In this document: piece after piece, positions 1 to 6,459 of the stretch
Layout of the letters: the number at the start of each line of letters is the position of its first letter
Position numbering within the stretch: position 1 is the first letter of the stretch
Assembly (NCBI GenBank): GCA_027297485.1
Contig: JAPUHZ010000003.1
Span: forward strand, 1-10,409
DNA from: Deltaproteobacteria bacterium
Lineage (GTDB): Bacteria > Desulfobacterota_B > Binatia > UBA9968
DNA: 10,409 nt
Direction of reading: 5' to 3'
Notes under the pieces: generated by a model
Told to the model about the DNA's origin: nothing
Databases searched by the model: none
What the model saw: the letters and a program-made list of their open reading frames with translations, nothing else
Translations under genes and position numbers: made by a program

Positions 1-1386
1 AACTTGAGACAGCCCCGCATAGCAAGCACGCATGGAGATCGGCGTGTATTTTCCAACGTAGGCCAAAAACAGCATCCAAAGCGTTCCATAGATGGGAATG
101 GGGAGAAGAAGGTACAGCCAAAGGATAGAAAGCCCAAAGACGATACCCGGAAAACAGATTGGAGCAAAGGCAAGGACGTCCAGAAGTTTTCTTCCTGGAA
201 TCCGAGTTCGAATCACAATCCACGCGATAATAGCGGTAAGGAGAACTACCGAGGTGGCGCTGCCAACGCCCACGACGATGTTATTGATAAATGCCCTATG
301 GGCAACAGGGAAACTCAGGATCCATCGGTAGTTTTCAAAGGAGATGCGGCCGAAGGCGCTCATTGATGGAGCTGAGTACCAGGGTAGAAGCGAAGCCCAC
401 AAAATCACGAGAAGTGGGAGCCAGATGGAGAGAGTAAGAAGGATCTGGCCAAGGCCGGCCAGTGGCCATCTCCAACGCCCCATTTGAAAGATTCTGGGCC
501 GGTATCCCTTTCCCGTGATGGTAGCGTAGCGTTCGCTCACCCTTGTCGTGCGCAGATAGAGCCCCATTCCCACGAAGGCCACTAGCAGGTAAACGACTGA
601 ATAGGTAGTGGCCAGGTTGTAGTCGGGGGGCGTCGTGTTTACCGCGAAGTAAATCTCAGTGGATAGGAAGAATATCCTCGCCGGGAGGCCCAGGACAGCT
701 GGTGCCTCGAACGTTTCGATCCCTCGAATAAAAAGGAGCATCCAAGCGGCTAGGCTGTAGGGGAGAAGCAGACGCGCGGTGATCCGAAGCTGGGTCTCTG
801 CAGGGCCCGATCCCGCTACATAGGCCGCTTCTTCCAGGGCCGGGTCCATGGAGCGGAAGCCGGCGGCCATCAGAAGGAATGCCAGAGGAAAATGGTCGCT
901 CCCAAAGGCCCAAATGATACCGCCCATGCTGAAAATGTTCAGAGAAAAAGTTTCGAGCCCCGGGATTTGCCTGATCCAAAGGTTCAGCAAACCGATCTGG
1001 GGACTTAGGAGAAGAACCCAGGAGATCATAATCAAAATACCGGGAGCAATGATCGACATAGCGGCAGCTGCGTAAATAAGGCGCTTGAGCGGGGCGTCGG
1101 TCCGCTCCGTAATCCAGGCCAGAAAGCCGCCTAGAATCAGCGAGAGGGTCGCCGCACAGGCGGCAAAGAAGGCCGAGTTGCCGATCGCCTCCAAAAGGCT
1201 CTCGCTCGTAAAGGCCCGGACATAATTAGAAAACGTCAGGCTGGAAGGAATTCCGGGAGGAGAGGTGCGAAAGCTCCCGTAAAAGGTGATCAATAGGGGA
1301 ATAAGAGTAAGATAGGCAGTTATAAGGACCACCCCAGCGAAGAGTAGCGCTTGGGGGGTAAGAAGCCGGCTGTTTATCCTGATCAT
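1..1386 (-). CDS. Iron(III)/thiamine-type ABC transporter permease, two-domain, partial (C-terminus beyond left edge)
   Basis: The reverse strand is open without a stop from the ATG at 1386 to the window edge, giving 462 residues; the C-terminus is missing. The protein is strongly hydrophobic with many membrane segments. The first begins at about residue 13, and others lie near 60-85, 100-125, 140-175 and 245-275. A second set begins after about residue 315. Residues 183-202 read ALEEAAYVAGSGPAETQLRI, the EAA loop by which ABC permeases dock on their ATPase. The sequence ERYATITGKGYRPR at about residues 285-298 and the restart of a permease fold afterwards are typical of fused two-domain permeases of the FbpB/SfuB class (COG1178), which import ferric iron or related small solutes. 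The visible end, MRACYAGLSQV, is where the second EAA loop would begin. The start is fixed by an in-frame TAG eight codons upstream; AAGGG gives a modest Shine-Dalgarno. No binding protein or ATPase gene is visible, so they may lie to the left. The substrate cannot be decided. Confidence 0.9.
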   Translation of the reverse strand, partial: MIRINSRLLTPQALLFAGVVLITAYLTLIPLLITFYGSFRTSPPGIPSSLTFSNYVRAFTSESLLEAIGNSAFFAACAATLSLILGGFLAWITERTDAPLKRLIYAAAAMSIIAPGILIMISWVLLLSPQIGLLNLWIRQIPGLETFSLNIFSMGGIIWAFGSDHFPLAFLLMAAGFRSMDPALEEAAYVAGSGPAETQLRITARLLLPYSLAAWMLLFIRGIETFEAPAVLGLPARIFFLSTEIYFAVNTTPPDYNLATTYSVVYLLVAFVGMGLYLRTTRVSERYATITGKGYRPRIFQMGRWRWPLAGLGQILLTLSIWLPLLVILWASLLPWYSAPSMSAFGRISFENYRWILSFPVAHRAFINNIVVGVGSATSVVLLTAIIAWIVIRTRIPGRKLLDVLAFAPICFPGIVFGLSILWLYLLLPIPIYGTLWMLFLAYVGKYTPISMRACYAGLSQV

Positions 1387-1437
1387 CGAGCCCTTGAGGG
1401 TTTCGCCTCTCTAAAAGAGTGGGACAACTTTTAAGTA

Positions 1438-1466
1438 TGTTTATATATTGACATTTTATATGTCAA
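1438..1466 (-). promoter_or_regulatory. Putative promoter with overlapping 19-bp palindromic operator, upstream of the ABC permease
   Basis: The sequence TTGACATTTTATATGTCAA at 1448-1466 is a perfect inverted repeat with 7-bp arms and a 5-bp A/T spacer. On the minus strand its right arm supplies an exact TTGACA -35 box (1466-1461). A 17-bp spacer then leads to TAAACA (1443-1438), or a 15-bp spacer to TATAAA (1445-1440). The permease ATG is about 50 bp further on. A repressor bound to the palindrome would cover the -35 element. The promoter reading is moderate and the operator reading is inference. The regulator is not identifiable: the sequence is not a classical Fur box, though a metal-responsive or TetR-like dimer would fit the geometry. 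Confidence 0.5.
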
Positions 1467-1532
1467 GTATCGAACAACCGATAAATGCCGTCCCAGTTTT
1501 TAACAGTCCTAAATCATAGAGAGAGAAAGGGA

Positions 1533-1553
1533 GATCCCCCTTAAGGTGGGGTC
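1533..1553 (-). terminator. Weak hairpin after radA, possible terminator
   Basis: An imperfect C-rich/G-rich stem (CCCC at 1536-1539 against GGGG at 1548-1551, with small bulges) lies 30 bp past the radA stop. On the radA strand it is followed by a pyrimidine-rich but not U-only stretch, so it is a poor intrinsic terminator. The rest of 1387-1582 holds only the permease promoter region. Confidence 0.22.
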
Positions 1554-1582
1554 CGAACCACAGTCGGAAGTGAATGTTTTGC

Positions 1583-2944
1583 TCAAAACAGGATCTGCCA
1601 ACACTCTGCTAATGAGCTTACCCCCACCAGCTCCGGGTTTTTGACGTGACTTAACTGGCGACTGCTGCTCAAGGGAAGGATACACCGTTTGAATCCCAAT
1701 TTCCCCGCCTCCTTGACGCGCGCCTCCGCCTGAGCAATCGCGCGGATCTCCCCGGCCAAACCGACCTCGCCGATAAGAATCATGTGCGGATCGACCGCTT
1801 TTTCCTGATAGCTTGAAGCGACCGCAGCAATAATGCCCAGATCGACCGCCGGCTCGTCCACATGAACCCCTCCGGCTACATTGACGAAGATGTCTTGATT
1901 AAAGAGCTTCACTCCCATCTTTTTTTCGAGCACGGCCACAAGGAGCGCCACCCGGTTGTGATCCACGCCGATAGTGGTGCGCCGCGGGACAGCCAGAAAA
2001 GAGGGGCTCACCAATGCCTGAAGTTCCACCAGAATAGGGCGCGTCCCCTCCATGCTGCAAACGACCGCGGATCCGGGAATCTGAAGGGGTCTTTCCGAGA
2101 GAAAAAGCTCCGAGGGATTGCTCACCTCCCGAAGGCCTTCTTCTTTCATATCGAACACCCCGATCTCGTTTGTGGAACCAAACCGGTTCTTTACAGCCCT
2201 CAGGATGCGGAAGTTATGACCTCTCTCTCCTTCGAAATAGAGAACAGTATCAACCATATGCTCGAGTATCCTGGGACCGGCAATCGATCCGTCCTTGGTT
2301 ACATGACCGATTAAAAAGGTGCTGAGGCCGGTTTTTTTTGTCAGGGCGATGATCGATGCGGAACTTTCTTTTACTTGGCCAACGCTTCCCGGGGCGGAAG
2401 GGAGGGAAGAGGTAAAGATGGTTTGAATCGAATCAATAACCAGGACCGAAGGCCTAATCTTCTTGACCTGTTCCATGATCCTCTCCAGAGATGTTTCGCT
2501 GAGGATCAGGAGGTTGGGCGAGGTGATACCGAGCCTCTCTGCGCGCATCTTGATCTGCCTAGGTGACTCCTCGCCGGAAACATAGAGGCAGGAAAGTCCC
2601 TTTTGGCTTAAGGCAGCAAAGGCTTGAAGGAGAAGGGTTGATTTTCCTATCCCAGGATCCCCGCCGATCAGAATGACCGATCCGGGGACCAAGCCTCCGC
2701 CCAAGACACGGTCGAACTCCCCGATCCCGGAGAGGACCCTGCCCACCTCGGCCGTTGAGATCTCGGGAATCGGGGATGGATCTTCCTCTGTCCCCAGAGC
2801 GACCTCACCCCGGGGATACAAAGCGCGCTCGGTTCTCTCCTCGACCAAAGTGGTCCACTGATTGCAGTCGGGACACTTGCCTAGCCACTTGGGCGACTGG
2901 AAGCCGCAATTCTGACAGGCGTAGATGATTTTGACTTTGGCCAC
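1583..2944 (-). CDS. radA: DNA repair protein RadA (Sms)
   Basis: RadA is a RecA-like, DnaB-type helicase that drives branch migration of recombination intermediates and helps process stalled forks in the cytoplasm. The 453-residue product has the standard family length and layout. A four-cysteine zinc ribbon (C10, C13, C24, C27) comes first. The RecA-type ATPase follows, with Walker A GGDPGIGKST at residues 94-103 and a Walker B strand VLVIDS near 167-172. The RadA signature KNRFG is at 252-256. A C-terminal Lon-protease-like domain (about 280-450) includes GGVHVDEPAVDLG. The start is GTG: the in-frame TGA five codons upstream leaves no ATG, and a short GAGG lies just before it. Translation from GTG begins MAKVKIIYACQNCG, as expected for the family. 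Genes on both sides share its strand but have their own apparent promoters and gaps of about 200-450 bp, so it is probably transcribed alone. Confidence 0.97.
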   Translation of the reverse strand: MAKVKIIYACQNCGFQSPKWLGKCPDCNQWTTLVEERTERALYPRGEVALGTEEDPSPIPEISTAEVGRVLSGIGEFDRVLGGGLVPGSVILIGGDPGIGKSTLLLQAFAALSQKGLSCLYVSGEESPRQIKMRAERLGITSPNLLILSETSLERIMEQVKKIRPSVLVIDSIQTIFTSSLPSAPGSVGQVKESSASIIALTKKTGLSTFLIGHVTKDGSIAGPRILEHMVDTVLYFEGERGHNFRILRAVKNRFGSTNEIGVFDMKEEGLREVSNPSELFLSERPLQIPGSAVVCSMEGTRPILVELQALVSPSFLAVPRRTTIGVDHNRVALLVAVLEKKMGVKLFNQDIFVNVAGGVHVDEPAVDLGIIAAVASSYQEKAVDPHMILIGEVGLAGEIRAIAQAEARVKEAGKLGFKRCILPLSSSRQLSHVKNPELVGVSSLAECWQILF

Positions 2945-3390
2945 GGCCTCAATATATCAAGAAAGGACCTTTATGGAAGAATTTTTTCATAAAATAACGC
3001 GTCAGGATTGTAAGAGCGTATTGAATAATACAGTTCTCAGGCCGGTCAAAAAGGTCGAGGTTAAGATAGTCGCGAGGCGCGAGAGAGACCGACGAGCGCA
3101 GGCGTACAGTATCAGTTTCTTGTTCCTTGTTTTTTGTCTCTGGTCAACAAATACAAACGCAGTAAGTAAGTTTACATTTCCTCGGTGGAAGGAGCCTTCA
3201 GGCCGAGGGAAATGGGGGTGATTATTCCTGCCGTTCGGGCCTGCGCCAAGCCTCACGTTCGGTTCCCTCGTCCTTCAGTCTCCTTCCCCTCGGAATAGCC
3301 TCAATGTCACAAATTTAAATACGTTTGTATTAGATACTACGAATGCCGCAGATGGGCCTTTTTCAACAGCCCGGATTGATGTGACCCCAC
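2945..3390. other. Gene-free region between radA and the MFS gene
   Basis: No reading frame here has coding character; the open frames on both strands are short and low in recognisable motifs. The region holds a long hairpin (3175-3214), an A/T-rich patch near 3311-3331 with a small inverted repeat (AATAC-gttt-GTATT, 3318-3331), and a possible repeat scrap at 3354-3372. The radA promoter must lie near 2960-3050, but I found no convincing -35/-10 pair. Confidence 0.5.
3175..3214. other. Long imperfect hairpin, possible terminator or structured intergenic element
   Basis: CATTTCCTCGG (3175-3185) pairs with CCGAGGGAAATG (3203-3214) with one bulged base. The inner part GAAG-GAGC-CTTC (3188-3199) extends the stem, giving a rod of about 40 nt. 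On the minus strand it lies about 180 nt past the MFS stop and is followed by TAAACTTACTTACT, which is only moderately T-rich. It could end MFS transcripts or be a dispersed palindromic element. Confidence 0.4.
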
Positions 3391-4632
3391 TCATCCCTGT
3401 TCCAACCGTTGCACACGAGGCAGAAATAAAAGCACAAATAACGCCATAGTAAGCACCGAAAAGCCACCAATAGCAACGGCAATTGGAGCTCCGGCGAATT
3501 CTGCAATGGTTCCTGCGATGGCTCCTCCCACCGGCATCAGGTCCCAGGTGAGACCATAGATGCCCATTACTCTTCCCCTTAGTCGCTCGGGCAGATTGAG
3601 TTGCAGAATAGTGTTGATCGTTGTCATATAGAACTGGCTCGTCAGACCCATGAAAAAGACCAATCCTAGAGATAAAGAATACGATGGTGAAAAGGCGAAC
3701 CCTATAAGAAGGGCTCCAAAGCCGACAGCCCCGATGACGGCTTGCCGACCTTTCTGACGGGAACGGGCTAGATAGGCCACAATAATCGTTCCCCCCAAGG
3801 CCCCCGCTCCCGATGTGCTCTGGAGAAAGCCGTAACCCTGAGAACCCACAAGCAGGATATCCCTGGCGAAGATGGGCATCAGAATTACGTATGACATCCC
3901 GAAGACACTGTTAAAAAAAGTCATAGCGATGAAGGTGTAGAAGAGCTCATTGCGTCGAATAAAGTTGAGACCATCCAGCATGTGCCCCACGATCCCCCCC
4001 GCGCTGCCCTTGGAGGAGTCTTGCTCTACGTGGATCAGGTACCACAGGGATAAAGCGGCCAGCGAGGCAAGAGAGCACGTGTAATAGGTCTGTCCCACAC
4101 CGAAGAGATAGATCAGCATCCCAGCTAGGGCGGGTCCAGCCAAGCGGCTTAACTGCCAGATGGAACTTCCCAAGGCCACGGCGTTGGCCAAATCATCCCT
4201 CGGAACCAACTTAGGCAAAAGGGCCAATCGACTGGGTCTGTCGAAAGCTTTTAGGCATCCTGAGAAAAAAGCGACGAGGAGGACATGCCATAGACGAATT
4301 GTACCTGTGACGACTAGAGTGGCCAGGCTGAAGAATAGGCAGGTCGAGATCCCTTGCGTGACGATTATGATGCGCCTGCGGTCGGCGCGGTCTGCAATAA
4401 CTCCGCCCAGGAGAGTTAGGGCGATGCTGGGAATAGCGTGGGTAAGCCCGGTGAGGCCGAGCAAGAGAGGCGAGTTGGTAAGTTGAAGCACCAACCAACT
4501 CTGGGCAACAAACTCCATATTCTGGGCCAAGACAGATGCGAGCTGCCCCAACCAGTAAAGGCGAAAGTTGCGATGGCGCAGCGCACTTAGGGTCCTATTT
4601 TGCGTTGCCGCTTGCGGTGATCCCTCTGACAT
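3391..4632 (-). CDS. Major facilitator superfamily transporter, EntS/DHA3-type
   Basis: This 413-residue integral inner-membrane protein is of typical MFS length, with about 12 hydrophobic segments. The N-terminal phrase ALRHRNFRLYWLGQ (residues 17-30) and the motif-A loop GGVIADRADRRR (76-87) between the second and third helices mark the MFS_3 branch. That branch contains the enterobactin exporter EntS and macrolide exporters of the MefA type. Members are usually proton-driven exporters; the substrate here is unknown. A second motif-A-like element, YLARSRQKGRQA, sits at about residues 284-295 in the second half, as expected from the internal duplication. The start ATG at 4632 has GAGGT five bases upstream, and a sigma-70-like promoter lies about 65 bp further up. 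It shares its strand with the ACT gene upstream, but the 209-bp gap and promoter argue for separate transcription. Confidence 0.92.
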   Translation of the reverse strand: MSEGSPQAATQNRTLSALRHRNFRLYWLGQLASVLAQNMEFVAQSWLVLQLTNSPLLLGLTGLTHAIPSIALTLLGGVIADRADRRRIIIVTQGISTCLFFSLATLVVTGTIRLWHVLLVAFFSGCLKAFDRPSRLALLPKLVPRDDLANAVALGSSIWQLSRLAGPALAGMLIYLFGVGQTYYTCSLASLAALSLWYLIHVEQDSSKGSAGGIVGHMLDGLNFIRRNELFYTFIAMTFFNSVFGMSYVILMPIFARDILLVGSQGYGFLQSTSGAGALGGTIIVAYLARSRQKGRQAVIGAVGFGALLIGFAFSPSYSLSLGLVFFMGLTSQFYMTTINTILQLNLPERLRGRVMGIYGLTWDLMPVGGAIAGTIAEFAGAPIAVAIGGFSVLTMALFVLLFLPRVQRLEQG

Positions 4633-4696
4633 AGGGACCTCAGTATCGATCCATATGAAAAGCCGATATCAACTTTCTAGAACTGGCGAGTCCGCT

Positions 4697-4725
4697 TTTG
4701 TAGGCCTGTTTGACTCTGCTATCAA
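4697..4725 (-). promoter_or_regulatory. Putative sigma-70 promoter for the MFS gene
   Basis: On the minus strand TTGATA (4725-4720) is followed after exactly 17 bp by TACAAA (4702-4697), a reasonable -35/-10 pair about 65 bp before the ATG. The rest of the 4633-4841 gap shows no strong hairpin followed by T residues. Confidence 0.45.
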
Positions 4726-4841
4726 AAGCAAATCAGAGACTTAAAGATAGAGACGGCTCGGATGGAACTGGTTGAGCTGACACCAATTTCCTGCGTGCCA
4801 AGCCAGGCAGTTATTCGGACCTATATGATTGTAAGACCCGT

Positions 4842-5270
4842 TTACTTCAAGACTTTCATCAATATTCGGGTTGCCTGGGTCGCGTCGGAACGGCTATCAA
4901 AGGAAAAATAAACCACACTGCGCCGATTAAGAGATGCAGCGGATAAACCCCGCATGTTAATACCCGCCTCAGCCAGAGCACGAGTGATCTTCGCGCCCAA
5001 ACCTGGACGATCCGGTCCCACCAGGCGCAAGGAATACATGCCATCTGCCTTTTTCAGGCCTGCCTTTTTAGCCGCCCGTGTTTGAGCTGCCTTTGTGAGC
5101 GGAGCTAGAAAGACCACCCCTTTGCCGGGTTTATCCGGCACCCGCCGCGCGATAACGAACTCCAAGTTGGCCTTCGCCCGTGCCAAGGCGTTCAACTTAT
5201 CTGCAAGTCCGCCTGGGCGATCCTCAATCGTTCCGACCCAAACATCTACCTTGGAAATAGTATAAGCCAT
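4842..5270 (-). CDS. Small protein with two tandem ACT domains
   Basis: The 142-residue cytoplasmic protein is composed almost entirely of two ACT domains, folds that bind amino acids or similar small ligands and usually control a partner enzyme. Domain one spans about residues 6-60 with EDRPGGLADKL at 16-26. Domain two spans about residues 78-142 with GPDRPGLGAKITRALAEAGI at 85-104. Each carries the DRPG turn (17-20, 87-90) that begins the ligand-facing helix, followed by a conserved strand (VVFLAPL; VVYFSFDS). No catalytic domain is attached. It could be a free-standing regulator or sensor, and its target is not evident from the neighbours. The start ATG is preceded by AAGGAGG at ideal spacing, and that ribosome site sits in the loop of a perfect inverted repeat (listed separately). 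The upstream gene is the cysteine hydrolase, 197 bp away on the same strand. Confidence 0.88.
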   Translation of the reverse strand: MAYTISKVDVWVGTIEDRPGGLADKLNALARAKANLEFVIARRVPDKPGKGVVFLAPLTKAAQTRAAKKAGLKKADGMYSLRLVGPDRPGLGAKITRALAEAGINMRGLSAASLNRRSVVYFSFDSRSDATQATRILMKVLK

Positions 5271-5295
5271 AGTTTCCCCTCCTTAGAGAAACTAT
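5269..5295 (-). promoter_or_regulatory. Inverted repeat enclosing the ACT-gene ribosome binding site
   Basis: On the minus strand ATAGTTTC (5295-5288) and GAAACTAT (5276-5269) form a perfect 8-bp stem. The 11-nt loop contains the Shine-Dalgarno AAGGAGG. The last two paired bases are the A and T of the start ATG. In mRNA this would present the Shine-Dalgarno in a loop while pairing part of the start codon; in DNA it could be a repressor site. The repeat is seen directly; its role is inference. Confidence 0.45.
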
Positions 5296-5467
5296 TTACA
5301 CGAATACCCGGCTTTTGGGAAGAGTTCTTTGCAAAATCACGAAAGCAACGTTTTTAAAATGCTGCCTTACTTGCAGGTAAAGATACGGCCCTCACGCTTC
5401 GCCCCTCAAAAGGTAAGTCCCAGCGCAGATCCTGACCGCTTCCTCCGCTCGCGTCACCGGCAAATGG

Positions 5468-6187
5468 CTAACCCCTCACAGGGCGTTCGGCCTGCCACGA
5501 ACGCAGGTACCCTAACACTTCGCTCAGCGGTAGCACGTCGGCGTACTTTTGATTCATATCGAAAAGATTAATCGCATGGCACGCCTCGTGTCGGTCAAAA
5601 ACACATTCCTCCACCACAACCATTCGGAACCGATACGTGCAGCCATCGACCACGCTTGCCCGTACACAGCCGCTGGTGCTCTCACCACAGGCTATAACGG
5701 TGTCAATGCCTAACTGGTTCATGTGGGCTACCAACGGGGTCCCCCAGAAGGCGCTTGGAGATGCTTTGCGCAGGACCGCTTCGCCCGGAAGGGGTTCCAC
5801 CTCATCAATAATGTCGAATTTGTGTTTTCGACGTTCCTGAGCCTCTGGAGTCAAACGGCTCGGGTCGCCATCCCGCCTGAACGACCATCCATCAATGCCA
5901 GCCTCAGCTAACCCTGTCATATGAATAATGGGAATCCGCGCCTCCCGTGCCGTTCGGAGCAAGGTCTGGATGTGAGGGATGGCATTCCACGCTGCAGGTC
6001 CGCAGCTCCCAGGCCAGCTCTTGATGGCATCCAAGATGGGTTCCGGTTTGTTTCCAAAAACCCAACGGTACAGATCAATGAGAAGCAGCGCAGGTTTTTT
6101 TCCGAATCCGATTGTCCGGGGCGGTTTCATGGCCAGATGCGCCCGGTCCTGCTCGGTAAGAAAACGATCCCATACTCGCTCAGCCAT
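5468..6187 (-). CDS. Isochorismatase-family cysteine hydrolase (N-carbamoylsarcosine amidase-like)
   Basis: The 239-residue soluble protein has the alpha/beta isochorismatase fold. The catalytic triad is readable: D38 in the strand LLLIDLYRW, K141 in LRKASPSAFWGT and nucleophile C174 in CGESTSGCVRAS. The family cleaves C-N or ester-like bonds in small amides (N-carbamoylsarcosine, nicotinamide, ureidoacrylate) or hydrolyses isochorismate. The cysteine together with the long insert around residues 92-125 points to the N-carbamoylsarcosine amidase-like branch, but the substrate cannot be assigned. The start ATG at 6187 has GGGAGG at a spacing of eight. The start lies 42 bp after the end of the broken small gene (6230) and is co-oriented with the rhomboid gene, so one transcript is possible. 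The 197 bp after its stop hold no recognisable terminator. Confidence 0.9.
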   Translation of the reverse strand: MAERVWDRFLTEQDRAHLAMKPPRTIGFGKKPALLLIDLYRWVFGNKPEPILDAIKSWPGSCGPAAWNAIPHIQTLLRTAREARIPIIHMTGLAEAGIDGWSFRRDGDPSRLTPEAQERRKHKFDIIDEVEPLPGEAVLRKASPSAFWGTPLVAHMNQLGIDTVIACGESTSGCVRASVVDGCTYRFRMVVVEECVFDRHEACHAINLFDMNQKYADVLPLSEVLGYLRSWQAERPVRG

Positions 6188-6229
6188 AGTAGATGCCTCC
6201 CTTACTGGAACAGGTATTGATGAACTCTC

Positions 6230-6459
6230 CTACTGCAAATCTTTGGAGTTGATGCTTACCAAATCTATCACTACTTTTTTCCCATCGTCAAGCAGGTCAA
6301 GAGCTTCAGCTCCTTCTGCCTCCGCCAGCAAATTTACAAGCACGGAAAGGTGCCTGACCCCTTTTTCTTCCCTTCTGAATTTTTATGTCTGGCCGCCTTT
6401 AAAATCATCTCTTCAAGGAGATGGAGCACCTTATCTCTGTCCCTAGAAAATCTCTCCTT
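6230..6459 (-). pseudogene. Small gene remnant, split between two frames at a REP-like repeat
   Basis: Directly after the rhomboid stop, in the same frame, the minus strand reads a coding-like stretch including KVLHLLEEMILKAARHKNSE. A GTG at 6429 is a possible start. This frame ends at TAA (6336-6334) just after it passes through the repeat at 6344-6367. In the -1 frame, open from 6382, the sequence continues as ALDLLDDGKKVVIDLVSINS and stops at TAG 6232-6230. The two parts together would give a roughly 70-residue helical, charged protein. I do not recognise the family. The simplest reading is a small gene disrupted by the repeat. Chance open frames, or two separate tiny genes, are possible. 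A G AAA AAG GGG stretch lies at the frame change, but it is not the canonical slippery heptamer. Confidence 0.35.
6344..6367. repeat. REP-like palindromic repeat (GGTGCCTGACC core)
   Basis: The core GGTGCCTGACCCC is flanked by GGAAA on the left and TTTTTC on the right, so AAAGG and CCTTT can pair. A/T-flanked GTGCCTGAC palindromes of this form resemble dispersed REP-type elements linked to Y1 (REP-associated) transposases in several phyla. That resemblance is from memory, and only one copy is visible here. It falls exactly where the small gene at 6230-6459 changes frame. Confidence 0.4.

Noticed and set aside
4..366. Plus-strand open frames over the left edge
   Set aside because: They are antisense to the ABC permease, which has clear EAA-loop and membrane features; the plus products are charged and featureless.
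1862..2314. 150-codon plus-strand open frame inside radA
   Set aside because: It is antisense to conserved RadA sequence and has no recognisable features of its own.
3002..3256. 84-codon minus-strand open frame upstream of radA
   Set aside because: It spans the long hairpin, has no ribosome site and no recognisable motif.
6355..6372. Programmed -1 frameshift joining the two halves of the small gene
   Set aside because: The G AAA AAG stretch is not the canonical slippery heptamer, and the adjoining REP-like repeat explains the break more simply.
5979..6446. 155-codon plus-strand open frame across the hydrolase start and the broken gene
   Set aside because: It is mostly antisense to the cysteine hydrolase, has low-complexity Ser-rich sequence and no ribosome site.
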